A stretch of DNA of 64,000 nt from Himantopus leucocephalus (Eukaryota > Chordata > Aves > Charadriiformes > Recurvirostridae). Position numbers and translations under genes: made by a program. The notes beneath the pieces were generated by a model. The model saw only the letters and a program-made list of their open reading frames with translations. It made no database searches and was not told the DNA's origin. Where the stretch lies: the NCBI GenBank assembly GCA_003993805.1, contig RSEF01000004.1:69433252-69497251 (forward strand), written 5' to 3'. Position 1 is the stretch's first letter, and each line of letters starts with the position of its first letter. Of this stretch, positions 38,101-48,776 are shown one piece after another.

Positions 38101-39879
38101 GATTTTCCCAAATATAGCTGTTCAGTTTTCTGATATTTTTTTTTTCAGCAGTTAACAAAAATGTTTTCTTTTTCAGGGTGGATTACAAGAAGTGGCTGAG
38201 CAGTTAGAGCTGGAAAGGATAGGACCACAGCATCAGGCAGGATCTGATTCTTTACTCACAGGAATGGCCTTTTTCAAAATGAGAGAAGTAGGTGGCTGTA
38301 TTGGTTTTATCTCCATGATAGTAACATGCTGTGACAGTCAGATGGAATTGCTGACTCTAAGTCTGCTGTATTTTAAGGACGTCTCTGAATGGCTTCAGGG
38401 GCTTAGGGGACTGGAGCATCTTTCTTAGGAGGAAAGGCTGAGGCATTTGGGTCTTTTTAGTCTAGGGAAAAGACGACCGAGGGAGGATCTTATCAATGCT
38501 TATAAATACTTAAAGGGAGGGNNNNNNNNNNNNNNNNNNNNNNNNNNNNNNNNNNNNNNNNNNNNNNNNNNNNNNNNNNNNNNNNNNNNNNNNNNNNNNN
38601 NNNNNNNNNNNNNNNNNNNNNCTTTTTCTTCCCATCAGAAATACTTAAATACCGATACTACAACAGTAGAGCTGTTGTTTTGGGGGTTTTCCTACCTGTT
38701 CATTTCTTTAAGAACAGCTGGGGCTTTAAACCTTTTAACTGAGGTCTTCAATTCCTGTGGCACAGAGCCTTCTGTCCAGACTGCGCTGCTAGGAGCAAAG
38801 CTTTAAAGGGAAGTTTTCTGCCTGTGCGGTACATGCAGTCCTCTGCATTAGGCTGTGTACTGTGCTGCTCCTGCGTGCCTCTGGCTGCTGCCTTAGGTTT
38901 CTGATGTTGATGGTGACTCGAAACATCAACCACCGGGATGTCCAGGGTTGCTGTGAAGTTTTTAGGCTGAAGAATTTTTGTGTAGGTGTGTTGTGTTTTT
39001 TTTGGTTTTTTTGCGCAGGGTGATTTGTGTTTTTGCTTGAAAACCTGAGCCTGAAAGGTGGAGTATCAGAATATTGTGGGGTTCCATATGCCTTCCACTG
39101 AAAGGTTCTGTTTGTAATTAAGAGTTGGAAGGTGTAAATGCAGTCTTAGTACAAAATGTACTTTAATGTTGCTGTTCCTTTTTAAATGAAGCCCCCCTCT
39201 GGGAGGACATAGTTGGAAACGCATCTTTCTGCATTTCTTTAAACTCCATAATGGGTTTTGTGCTCACATGCTCTCCCTACCCCCAAACCCTTATCATATA
39301 AATGAGGACACACCTCCATTTTGGGACAGAGTATGATGAACGCCCCCCCACTAAAGGGTAGAGTATGGGCACCATTGGTGGATGCTAAGCGTGTGCCTGT
39401 TGTGAGAAACTCCACAGAAATTAGCTGGAGAAGTATCTCTGCACTTGCAGAAAAGTGAGTGATAACTGATAATACAAAATTATCAAAACATTGCATTTGG
39501 CCGTTTCATCGGGAAAGGTGCACAGAAAGACTGATTGTATCCCTTGACAGATTCACTTTAAAGAATCACGTCACACAGCGCATTTTGCTAATGTGTTGAG
39601 ATTGTGTGTTATTATGTTAATTATATCCTCTTTTGCACCTTGGGATTTGATATGCTAAAAAGAAAGTACCATTTTAAAGCCTTTCTGTAGTTCTATTTAA
39701 ACTGAGCCTTTTCTTTGGCAATAACTTGTGTCTCTCTTTTAACTCTTTAGATGTTCTTTGAAGATCACATTGACGATGCTAAATATTGTGGCCACTTATA
39801 CGGCCTTGGCTCGGGGTCATCTTATGTACAAAATGGCACAGGAAATGCATATGAAGAAGAAGCCAACAAACAGTCATGA
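23014..39879 (+). CDS. CNOT7: CNOT7 (CAF1a), CCR4-NOT deadenylase (complete coding sequence)
   Basis: CNOT7 is a DEDDh 3'-5' exonuclease that shortens mRNA poly(A) tails in the CCR4-NOT complex, bound to the CNOT1 scaffold, CNOT6/6L and BTG/TOB proteins. Exons: 23014-23130, 23438-23631, 26730-26891, 33176-33320, 38177-38287, 39751-39879. They total 858 nt: 285 residues plus TGA, the same length as in human and, as far as I can recall, nearly identical. Catalytic residues are all present: D40 and E42 (exon 3 opens DTEFPG), D161 (SGYDFGY, start of exon 5), H225 and D230 ([10 protein letters not shown], exon 6). The start codon has A at -3 and matches the conserved [17 protein letters not shown]-terminus. 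A noncoding first exon lies in the CpG island shared with VPS37A. Every splice site is GT-AG and every phase agrees. Confidence 0.98.
23438..23631 (+). CDS. CNOT7: CNOT7 exon 3
   Basis: Acceptor TCTTACAG, donor GTAAGT. Encodes [20 protein letters not shown] through FKFNL; the first and third residues are the catalytic Asp40 and Glu42. Ends with two bases of a Thr codon. Confidence 0.96.
23632..26729 (+). other. CNOT7: CNOT7 intron 3
   Basis: AT-rich intron with many T runs. I see no exon, transposon or RNA gene in it. Confidence 0.6.
26730..26891 (+). CDS. CNOT7: CNOT7 exon 4
   Basis: Acceptor TGTTTTTAG, donor GTAAAT. Encodes [20 protein letters not shown] through [10 protein letters not shown]. 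Ends with two bases of a Ser codon. Confidence 0.96.
30017..30049 (+). repeat. G-homopolymer and GC-rich run with an ambiguous base
   Basis: One N at 30017 follows six A and precedes 14 or so G and a GCGCGGGG pattern. The composition differs sharply from the intron around it. Probably a low-accuracy spot in the assembly; the run length is not reliable. Confidence 0.6.
31920..32136 (+). repeat. 108-base direct duplication flanking a single N
   Basis: Copy 1 is 31920-32027, N is 32028, copy 2 is 32029-32136. Both start CGTCTTTGTTAGTACAGACA and end TTTCCTATCTG. They have the same length and I count two differences (GTAAAGTC/GTAAAATC and CCTAATAA/CCTAACAA). This looks like two overlapping contig ends joined without merging. 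Confidence 0.85.
33176..33320 (+). CDS. CNOT7: CNOT7 exon 5
   Basis: Acceptor AATTTGCAG, donor GTAAGT. Encodes [20 protein letters not shown] through [11 protein letters not shown] and contains catalytic Asp161. Phase 0 at the end. Confidence 0.96.
33321..38176 (+). other. CNOT7: CNOT7 intron 5
   Basis: AT-rich intron of 4.9 kb. An 89-codon open frame at 33159-33428 is exon 5 read into the intron, and another at 33709-33975 has no recognisable homology. No transposon is seen. Confidence 0.55.
38177..38287 (+). CDS. CNOT7: CNOT7 exon 6
   Basis: Acceptor TTTTTCAG, donor GTAGGT. Encodes [20 protein letters not shown] through FFKMRE, with catalytic His225 and Asp230. The frame stays open for 46 more codons into the intron. 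Confidence 0.96.
38385..38521 (+). mobile_element. CR1 LINE fragment, C-terminal part of ORF2
   Basis: The text GGACTGGAGCATCTTTCTTA, then AGGAAAGGCTGAGGCATTTG, corresponds to the CR1 ORF2 C-terminus (E-RLRELGLFSLEKRRLR-DLI-Y-YLKGG pattern; here [20 protein letters not shown]). It runs straight into the assembly gap at 38522, so its 3' part is lost. It has diverged and carries a stop; not active. Confidence 0.75.
38522..38621. other. Assembly gap (100 N)
   Basis: Exactly 100 N, a usual placeholder for a gap of unknown size. It begins inside a CR1 fragment, so a repeat probably caused the break. Confidence 0.95.
39751..39879 (+). CDS. CNOT7: CNOT7 exon 7, last coding exon
   Basis: Acceptor AACTCTTTAG. 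Encodes [20 protein letters not shown] and ends EEEANKQS before TGA at 39877-39879. Confidence 0.96.
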   Translation: MFFEDHIDDAKYCGHLYGLGSGSSYVQNGTGNAYEEEANKQS

Positions 39880-41014
39880 CATGAAATGAAAGGCCCATCT
39901 TTTTGACCTCCACGTGCTTGTATATAGGTTTTATCTCTGGTTGAACCCCTTGGACAATGCGGCTTTTTTTCCTCGTTTCTCAGCACACTTCCTTTTCTGC
40001 CTTTCTATGTACTAAACTTGACTGTTCCGATCACAGGTTTTGATCTTGATATTGATACGTAAAATTTTCTGGGTTACATTTTGGCCTCATAACTAGCCCG
40101 TTTGTAAAGAAGCATGTGTAGGATCAGTGTGGCAGAGAGAAGGGGAAAGCTAAATCATAATGTCTGGTAAACTCACCTATATTGATCTTCTGGTTTTTTT
40201 GTCTCTTTCCCTTCCCGTCTCCAAATTAACTGGCACTGATTGTAACTCACTTCCCCATTCATGTCTGTTCCTTCCAGTATGCAGGCGTTTTAGCTATTCA
40301 AGATTGTGGACCATCAAATTTGCACTTTAGAGAGCGACTCTGACTCAGATCCTCCGTTTTATTTGAAGTTTTGTTTTGTTTTTTTTCTTTTGCCCTCAGC
40401 TAGAAAACAATCATCTGCCAAGTTCAGCAGCTTCACGCTGCATTTCCTTGGTATCTCAACCCACGGAACGTGACTTATTTGCTGCATAAACTCCGTTTGT
40501 TCAAGCAAAACAAACTACTGAAATCATAGCAACTGCTGTTATTTTACTGGTGTTCAGTCCTCGTCAAACACATCCTGCGCTTGCCAACTGTTGGTTGGCC
40601 TGCTGCTTTAAAACTGCTCTGTCATGGGGGAAAGAAGCTTGAAAAAACAGCTTTACACCCTTCAGGAAAAGAACAGCGATGACTTTAGCGTTTTTGCCAT
40701 TAAGCTGAGAGTTGAAGGATGTCGGAATAGTAGGAGTTTTGTAATGGCACACTTCCTTGATCAACTTCCTATCTTTTATTCTAGTCGTGTACACCTCAGA
40801 TATTTTTTATGAAGTCATATTTATTATGTACTTGATTTGATGATTTTTGAAAGTCAGTTTAGTTGAAGATAAAACCCAAAGATCTGAAAAAAATGCTATT
40901 TAATTGAATTATTGAATCAGAAGGACAGTTAAATCGTGCTTTTTTGTAGTTGCTACAAAGACAGATGTTACAGATATTTGTTGTAAAACAACAAAATATA
41001 AATAACTTATAGCT

Positions 41015-41020
41015 AATAAA
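41015..41020 (+). terminator. CNOT7: CNOT7 proximal poly(A) signal candidate
   Basis: AATAAA in GCTAATAAAGTTACC, followed by T/G-rich text. It would give a 3' UTR about 420 bases shorter. Confidence 0.45.
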
Positions 41021-41198
41021 GTTACCTGAGGAGTGTAATGCTAGTTTATTTTTGAGTATATCTTAGCAATATATTTTAGATATATTGTTTTAAAGGACCC
41101 TAAAGCACGTTCTTAACTCTGCATAGCATGTGTACAGAGCAGTTGTGCAGGAAGGATTTTTGGTATTGAATAGCTAAATACTAGCCTGAAATGATGGA

Positions 41199-41253
41199 AT
41201 GTGCGACATTGTGTGCCTGTGTGTGCGTGCGCGCGCGTATGTGTGTGCGTGTT
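41199..41253 (+). repeat. (GT)n/(GC)n simple repeat in the CNOT7 3' UTR
   Basis: An alternating purine-pyrimidine stretch of GTGTGC, GCGCGCGC and GTGTGTGC units, a possible Z-DNA or length-variable site. Confidence 0.6.
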
Positions 41254-41438
41254 CGACACGGAAATCAACAGTGGAAAAATCTCCAAATGTTCGCCAAATT
41301 ATTCTGTTTTACCTTGTACTTAAAAGCAAAAAATCAAACACCTTTTTTTCATTGAGTTACGATGATGTAACTGGGTGGTCCTTTTTAAACAACAAATAAT
41401 TTGCATAACAGAGGGTATTTGTTTTTAAAGCTTTTGTA

Positions 41439-41444
41439 AATAAA
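41439..41444 (+). terminator. CNOT7: CNOT7 distal poly(A) signal
   Basis: AATAAA in TTTGTAAATAAAGGCC, followed by a GT-rich element (GACTGGTGGTTTTGTTG) at the right distance. Most likely the main 3' end. Confidence 0.65.
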
Positions 41445-41465
41445 GGCCTAAGAAATGTTTTCTTA

Positions 41466-43004
41466 CATAACAGACTGGTGGTTTTGTTGCAAAATTTTTC
41501 CTGGAATGTATTGAGTCAGTTCAATTCTGTCTCCTGCTTTGTTTCGGCATGATAGTTCTCTTCCACGTGCTTATAAAATGATCTGATTCACTGCTCCCTG
41601 ACTGATGGCACTTTTGGAGCAGAATTCTGTTCATGTGTTTCCAATCACTTCATTCCTACTGACCCGAGTCACAAGAGTGGTGATGACAATTTCTCACTGA
41701 AGCATCCAAATCCCAGTAGCCATTAATTGTAATACCATTATGCACTAGGTGATGGTGACTTGTTTTAATTTTGGTTGTCTCTGGCTTTAATAAGATAGGG
41801 ACTATCTAATGAGAAAACAGGATGGATTCTTCCTGCGGCATCAATCTGTGTCTGTTCACACTTGAACTATAGGCTTATGTGGAAAATTTGCATACATGTG
41901 GAATGAAGAACCCCCAGCACTGCAGCCATTTGCTTTAAAGTTTAGTGGCATTGCCTAAAGTGTACTGATAGAGCTGCCTGTGGGTAACTTTTGAAGGGAA
42001 TGACTCTTTAGAGAACTTTGGAATTTCTTTTTAAATAACTTTTTAGTTGTAGATCAAAGTAAGTTTTTAGAGTCTTCTAAATGTGTGCCTCCAGTAATGG
42101 TTTTAGTTCAGACTGGGAATTGCTTTTGAAGCAACTGCTGAACATCCTCCGTGCTGTGCTTTGCCTTGCTTCCTGTTCTGAACCTGCGAGAGCTTGGGCT
42201 CCTTTTGGGAGAACCTAAACCCAAAGGTACACAGTGCATCTCTGCTAATGGGCACGCGGTCTGCAGGGCCAGACTCTTTGCATAAGCCCCAGCCAAAAAT
42301 TCTCATGGCGTACTGACTTAAAGAAATTCTACTCTTTGGTTTTCTTCCTTTCCTCAAAAGCCACCGATCAGCATGAAACTGAGATTATGCTTTATTCTGT
42401 GTGAGAACTCCCGGTCTGATCCATGTGATCTGAGAGTTGGTCGCAGCTGGGGAGACATCTGTGCATCATTCAGTTTCTGTGGCAAAATTAGATTTAGTTT
42501 CCATTAAAGAGCTATTTAAATGGTGAATTGTAGAGATTATGTAAAAAGCCACTTCTTCTTATGTGTAGGACTGTTACTTGTAAACGGAAGAGCCTGAAAT
42601 CTGAATCTGTTTCCAAAGCGGACAGCTTTAATTGCTTTTGCAAAAATCAATGGGCAGGCACGCGGTAACAGCTGTCTAGACGTGCACCTTTTTGTTCAGA
42701 GCCAAGAACTCTCTTTCCAGGCCTCTGCTCTTCCCAATCCATTTAAAATCTATTGTTGTTTGAGTAGGTTGGTCAGAAGAAATGCAATATCAAAACCTGT
42801 TAAGTTTGATCTTTCTTTTTTTGGCTTTCACTTGTATTTTTGGCTCCTGGAGTCAGATGAGTCTGTTCCAGGAACATTATGTTCCCTGTCACTTTTTTTT
42901 TTATTTAATTTTTTTTATGCATTTAATTCCTTTGCTCATTGAAACTAGGCAAGAAGGATCTTTGAGATGGAAGAAAATAGGTCTAGAACACAGAGTACTT
43001 TAGT
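41466..43004. other. Intergenic DNA after CNOT7
   Basis: No gene or known repeat is seen between the CNOT7 poly(A) site and the CR1 copy that follows. Confidence 0.5.
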
Positions 43005-43965
43005 TCTTAGAGTATTTGGGGATTTTTCCCTTAGGAATTTGGGGATGACCTATAACCTAACCTCTGACATCCAAGAACTTTCTGGAATCACATCTGACTG
43101 GTTACTCCAACCTCAGGAATCGTTCATTCCCCCACGCAGGAAATTAAGCGAAAGGAGCAGGAAGCCTGCACTGATGACCAAGGAGCTTCTGACTAAACTC
43201 AAACGTCAAAAGGAAGTGTACAAAAGGTGGAAGCAGGGACAGGTGACGCTAAGTTGTAGGGATTGGGTTAAGAAAGCCAAAGTTGATCTGGAGTTGAATC
43301 TGCTGAGGGATGTGAAGAGCAGGAAGGAAAGCTTCTACAGGAACATCAGGAGCAAAGATTGGAGAAAATGTGAGATGACTGCTGGGTGGGGGCAGGAGAC
43401 CTAGTGACAAAGGACACGGAAAAGCCCAAGGTACTTGATGCCTTCTTTGCTTTTTACCCAGATGACTTGCCTTCAGGAATCCCAGGTCCCTGAGATGTCT
43501 GGAAAATCTGGAAGGAGGAAGACTTACCCATGGTGGAAGAGGATCAGATTAGGAACACTTGAACAAAGATGTTCAGAGGACCTGATGGGATACACCCACA
43601 AGTGCTGAGGGAGCTGACTGATGTCATTGCCATTTTTATTATCTTTGAAAGGTCATGGTGAGAAGGGTAGTTTCCTGAGGAGTGGAAGAGAACAGATGTC
43701 ACTCCTGCCTTCAGGAAGGGCAAGGAGGATGCAGGGAACTGCGGGCTGGTCAACCTCACCTCGATCCCTGGAAAGGTGATGGAGCAGATAATCCTAGAAA
43801 CCATTTCCAAATGTAGAAAGGATAAGAAGGCTATTGGAAGTTGTCAGCCCGGATTTATGAAGGGGAGAAAATTTCTGACCGGGTTGCTGTATTTTACCCT
43901 CCTTTGAGCGGGTATATTGGCCTAGATGATCACAACAGGTCCCTTCCAACACTAGATCTTCTGTG
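43005..43965 (+). mobile_element. CR1 LINE fossil with internal deletion
   Basis: CR1 elements are non-LTR retrotransposons abundant in birds. From about 43010 the frame shows the region between the endonuclease and reverse transcriptase ([33 protein letters not shown]), then, with frame breaks, reverse-transcriptase text such as GPDGIHPQVLRELTDVIA, VNLTSIPGKVMEQIILETIS and CQPGFMKGRKFLTGLL at about 43565-43890. The sequence then jumps to the CR1 3' end: CCTAGATGATC, AGGTCCCTTCCAACACTAG and a terminal TTCTGTGATAC near 43970. The C-terminal ORF2 part is missing. Full-length CR1 is about 4.5 kb; this copy is 5'-truncated, shifted and dead. Confidence 0.85.
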
Positions 43966-46900
43966 ATACTACAGCACGCTTACACAGACAGCACTTGATC
44001 CTTGTGTCTGAAATAGATGAGGCATGAGTATGGGTGTTCTGCACCCACAAGGTACATGTCCTTGTTAGACTGAGTGGTTACACCATGTTGCTTAGCATGG
44101 ACTGCAAGACGTAACTCGTGCAGATAGCCTGCTCTGTATAAGGTCCATGTTTTGCCGCCTCATGAAGGCTTTTGATCTTGCAATGTTGTGTTCTGCTGAC
44201 GGAACAGACGTGGTTGGCTCCACTTGCAGGTAATGGGGCACGTTAAGCTCTTGAAGCAAAAGGAGCAGCGTGCCTTGGGGAGTCAGTTACTGTTCATCTG
44301 GCTTTCTTTAGTTCAAAATCACTGTATCAAAGATAATTCCAGTAGTAGTGCTTGAAATGCGGGAGCCTGAACAGTTGCAGAGCAGAAACAGTGGGTCTGA
44401 GTAACGTCTGAAGAGGTTGATCAGTCACAGCAGGAGAAGCCGGGTGATAACAAGGATGTTTGGCTGTACATAAATCCTGCTGAGAATTATTTCTGCTGGG
44501 TTACAAGTTGTGTTTCTGTTAATTGCAGAGCACTGTTGGTATTAATTTTCATGCTGGGGGAGTAACCTTAAGCACTGCCTTCAGTAACGGGGCGTAGTTC
44601 AGAACCAAAGTTAGCGAATCTCGCCTGTCTTTTGAGGCGTCCTTGTCATAGAAACCCATGTGGCAGACAGTATAATTTTATAGTATTTTTTTATAGTATA
44701 GTATAATTTTATAGTATTTTCACTTAATAGTTCCAGGTAAAACTTCCTAGCTTATAAGTATGAGTGCTTAAGAAATCTTGCATTTAATTATGTTGGCTGA
44801 ATGTTCTTGAGCGGTAGTATTCGTTCAGCTCTAAAAAACTCTTTTGTGTAACCCTTCTTTTGCAGTCACTTAGAAAAACAGGTGAAGGGCTAACTAAATC
44901 AGCTGGCAGAGCCAGTGTGTTGGTCCAGTGCGCTCTGATCAGGTTCTCCTAGATATTCCACATGAGGAAGGCTTAATGCTTTCGTACCGAACTTGCTTAG
45001 TTGAAGTTTTGTGGGATTTAGATTTAGAAAAGCGATACAACAATATCCTGAAACCCCAACACAAACAAAATACAGCGATTGTATATACAGTTGAATCGCG
45101 ATATGAACATCATTCCCTTTACTGATCACTACAGCATGCTCGCTGCCACGGTGCTGGGTGGTCCCCGTTGCCTGGAAGGAACACGGGTTGAGGCCAGCTG
45201 AAGCTTGTTGCTGTCATCAAAGTTGATGTTGCTGGGTGTCCAATTTTTATACTGGATGTTGGGCTGAGCCACATACACACATCCCCGTGCTGGTGCGGCT
45301 GGCTCGGGAAGAGAATTCTCTCTAGGGATTCTTCTAGGGAAGGCCATTCCCATAACGGGTTGACCCGCTCAACTGGTACAGCTGTAGGTTTACAGTAAAG
45401 GCCATCTCTGGTCCCCTTGGTCTTGAGATCAGTTTTGCTTGTTCGGTGACAGCCGTGGTCACTTCCTATGTTCTTCTCTGAGGTTCATGAGCACACCATC
45501 CTTGCCTGTCCTCTCTGAGCCTCCTTCCATTGAAGGGGTTCATTGATCAGGCACAGAATGAACGTGGGGCTTTCTAAGGCCAAATGTTGCTGGGTTTATT
45601 TATTTTAAATGTGCTACGTATTAACGAATATGCCATTCAAAGAAAGGGAAAAAACCACACACTTAAGCCCCTGCATCTTCACTTCGGCTTCCCAATGGCA
45701 GAACTGGTTTTGTTTTGCTGATAAGTTTTTTGGTTGGTTTTTTTCCCATTTTCTCAAGTGTAATTTTTACTTTAGAACACATGTTTCTATATGTCCTCTG
45801 TTTTAAACTCCTAATTGGTTTCTCAACCTTGAGTTAACTAATAACTCACCTGAACTAGTTGACTGCACTGAAAGGAAGAAATTACTTCTGTAGTGAATCA
45901 GTTTTTAGAACTTCCCTGGAATTTTGATAATTCACATGACGTTAATGGATTTAGGGTGGTGCAGGCTCATCGCAGTTTATTAACTAGTAGAATAATTATT
46001 CTAAGATGTGAATTTTTAAATAAAATAACACTTCTCAAGATTTTTATTTCACAACACCAAGTCAGTGATGGCAAAGAAAGCCAAAAGCCTCCAGAAGAAC
46101 TGTTGGTATTTGTTTGACTACCACAAATTGTTTGTACAGTTTGAACAAAACCTCCCAAATAATAAACGCCCATTTTTACACTGAGTAAAACAGATCGATT
46201 GTCTCGGCAGACTTTCCCTTTTTTTTCGGGTATATCTGAACTTTAGTGTACCTTGGTTTTTAGAAGATTGTTTTGGTGTTTTCCTCCCTCTTGCCTGGTA
46301 GGTATGGTAGAGAAACGAGGAGGGTTCTCCTGCATTATTTTAGCTGCCTTGGGTCAGGAATGAAATAAATGTGCTCCTTGATGCCAGCTGTGAAGATCTG
46401 CTTTCTGCAGAGGCTTCTCTTGTCCTTTTTCTGCCAGCGCAGATACGTGTGTGTTTTTTTCTGCATCTGCTGAAGTGGGAGACCCATTTTGCCCGAGCGT
46501 GCTCTTTCCTGGGCTCCTGAGACACTTCCCTTAATTAACTGTGCTGGGTAATGTGAGGGAAGAAGATGGAGGGAGGAGCGGGGAAGCCTTCCCTTCTCTG
46601 TGCATCAGCTAGAAACTGGCAACAGCGGAACTTCTTGAGCTGCGTTACGGAGAACGTGCTTTAGCTTTTATAGGGTAGCAAATCAGAGCTGAGGTTGCAG
46701 TTGGCAGTATCTTTTATTTACCTTTCATCATATAGCATCTGAGCTTTGCAAGCTCCCCGTTTTCCTTCATTCTTTTTCCTCTACATGCTCTGGAGTGTAT
46801 CTATCTGCAGTATCTACGGTAGCGTTTTATATGAAGGTTAACTAGTAGTGTGCTTATATCATCACTAAGCTATTGATTTTCTCTGTTGTATCTGCTTGAA

Positions 46901-48676
46901 CTACTGGCCAGTTTAATCTCTGATACAATAGAGAAAATAACTGGAAATAGGTTCCTGTTGTTCAGGCTGTAACACACAGTTTGTGTACGCTGTGTATTTC
47001 ATCTTTATAACCGGGGCTCCTTCTTAGGTGAACTGAGAATTATTCTGTTTTCAGAAGAAAAAAAAAAAGGAGAATGACTTCATAAAATGATGACTGTCAG
47101 GAAGTGTTGGGTCTGTTCCAGTTATGCCAGTCAGTCAAACTGTGAGCACGCAGGAGGTGGGAAAGGGGACATGGCTTACAGCACGCTCTTCCAACTGCTG
47201 CCGCCAAACTGTTGGGCCCATCTGCTTGAGAAGATGTCAGTGATCTGGGATGAAGCATGTAATTGCCCCAAATACTGGAAATGACACAGCCAGATTTCAG
47301 GATGACCGAGTTACTGGGTTTCAGTGAAGGGTGCCATTAGGAAAAGTTGGAGAAATGAAGGGATTATCTATCTTGAATAAAACTCAGGAGGGAGAGGAAT
47401 AGAGGGTGTAGATATTGATCATACGTTTCAAATGAAAGACTTCTCAATCTGGACTTCTCTGGAAGGAGAGGGGAAGAGAGAGAAGAATGATGATAAACAC
47501 TTTAAAAAGGGAACAATTGAAGAACTGCCAAGGGAAAGTAGGCAAGGCTTTCCTCAGGTTATGTCAGGTGCCACTTGTTCAAAATTCCACCCCAGAAGGA
47601 TGCTGCTTTTCTTGTCCTCTTCCCAGGTCACTGATGAACAAGCCATAGCTGCAAGTGAAGTGGGAACAAGGACACCCCACCACCCATACAGCATAGCAGC
47701 ATGGGGGTTTTTTTCATCTTGTTTTGGATGAGGAAGTTTGTATATGGTTTAATACAAATGTTTATGGAAGGGGTTTACATAAAAAGATGGTAAAAGCTTG
47801 GAGCATATACTGCAGGTTATGTCTGAATTGGAACAGGTGAAGGCTGCTTTCATCTTTACGTAACTGCTCCTGCATTTCTAGAGGCCCCCGAGTAGACAAG
47901 TCTCATTCCTCTCTGCACCAGAGGTGGATCCAACGCTTCCCTAGGGAGACTGTTGGCAGAGTGGACAGTCAGGCATATCGGCAGAATCTGGCATGGGAGG
48001 GACTGGAGAGCCCTCACGAGGCTAAGGTGCTCTGGGTGACAACCCCTGTAAGTAACATACTTCCCTTCTTTGCACCTCCTCAGTTCTGTAAAGTAAGGTG
48101 GATTTAAGGACCCCCTCTTTTTTGGGACAAAATTCCACCTCTTTGACCTTCCATAGTATCCAAAGGAGTGCAGCTGTGTCTGCTCTGCCAGCATGAAGAC
48201 ATGGAGCGTTTCAGCCATGAAAGACCAAAAAGGATTTGGTTCCCTCTTAACCTATTTCAGAGTGTCGGTGCTTTGTGAGGTGCTTGGGATCCAGCAATTA
48301 AACTGGGGAGGGAAAACATACCTGAAAAAGTCAAAGATTGCTGGTGAAGGGGTGAGGGGGGACATTCACAGCAACGACGTTGTTCATGAAGCTGTAGTAG
48401 AGATGATGTTCCATTGTTCTTGGTACGCTGTCAGTAAAACTGAAGGTAGCGTGTCAATGACTGCTACGTACATGACTTGCTGAACAGGAAGCATTTATTT
48501 ATGTGAGCAATACATTAACAAGTGGCAAAGTTATACACTATATTTATGTAGAAATATATTCCCCCCTCCCCTACTCCAGCACATCAGTCAACTGAATGAG
48601 GGCAAGAACTCTCAGTCCAAATCATGACTAACAACAGCTACAGCATACCATGCACTACAACAAACTTGCTTCCTGC
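43966..48676. other. Intergenic DNA between CNOT7 and ZDHHC2
   Basis: Mostly unremarkable. Small features: short direct repeats of TATAATTTTATAGTATTTT at 44669-44722, a GC-rich stretch with open frames at about 45129-45480, and AATAAA on the minus strand at 48499-48494 that could serve ZDHHC2. I searched by eye for the ZDHHC2 C-terminal exons here and did not find them. Confidence 0.5.
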
Positions 48677-48776
48677 NNNNNNNNNNNNNNNNNNNNNNNN
48701 NNNNNNNNNNNNNNNNNNNNNNNNNNNNNNNNNNNNNNNNNNNNNNNNNNNNNNNNNNNNNNNNNNNNNNNNNNNN
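48677..48776. other. Assembly gap (100 N)
   Basis: Exactly 100 N, probably of unknown true size. It falls where the 3' exons of ZDHHC2 should be. The text just after it (AAGATGCGGCCTCACCAGT) resembles a common bird repeat, perhaps of the CR1 family. Confidence 0.95.

Larger units (their letters stand above)
38288..39750 (+). other. CNOT7: CNOT7 intron 6 with CR1 fragment and gap
   Basis: Contains a CR1 fragment (about 38385-38521), a 100-N gap and otherwise unremarkable AT-rich DNA. Confidence 0.6.
39880..41465 (+). other. CNOT7: CNOT7 3' UTR
   Basis: About 1.6 kb from the stop to a poly(A) site inferred about 20 bases after the distal AATAAA; U-rich sequence follows the signal. It contains Pumilio-type TGTATATA (39919-39926) and TGTAAATA (41435-41442), a GT-rich simple stretch at about 41200-41253, and an alternative AATAAA at 41015. 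Small open frames here have no family signature. Confidence 0.7.

Noticed and set aside
44899..45130. Minus-strand stretch beginning TGTAGTGATCAG, considered as an LTR
   Set aside because: No polypurine tract before it, no visible partner end and no target-site duplication.
47856..48218. 120-codon minus-strand open frame, considered as the missing ZDHHC2 tail
   Set aside because: The sequence does not resemble the ZDHHC2 C-terminus and has no acceptor in the needed phase.
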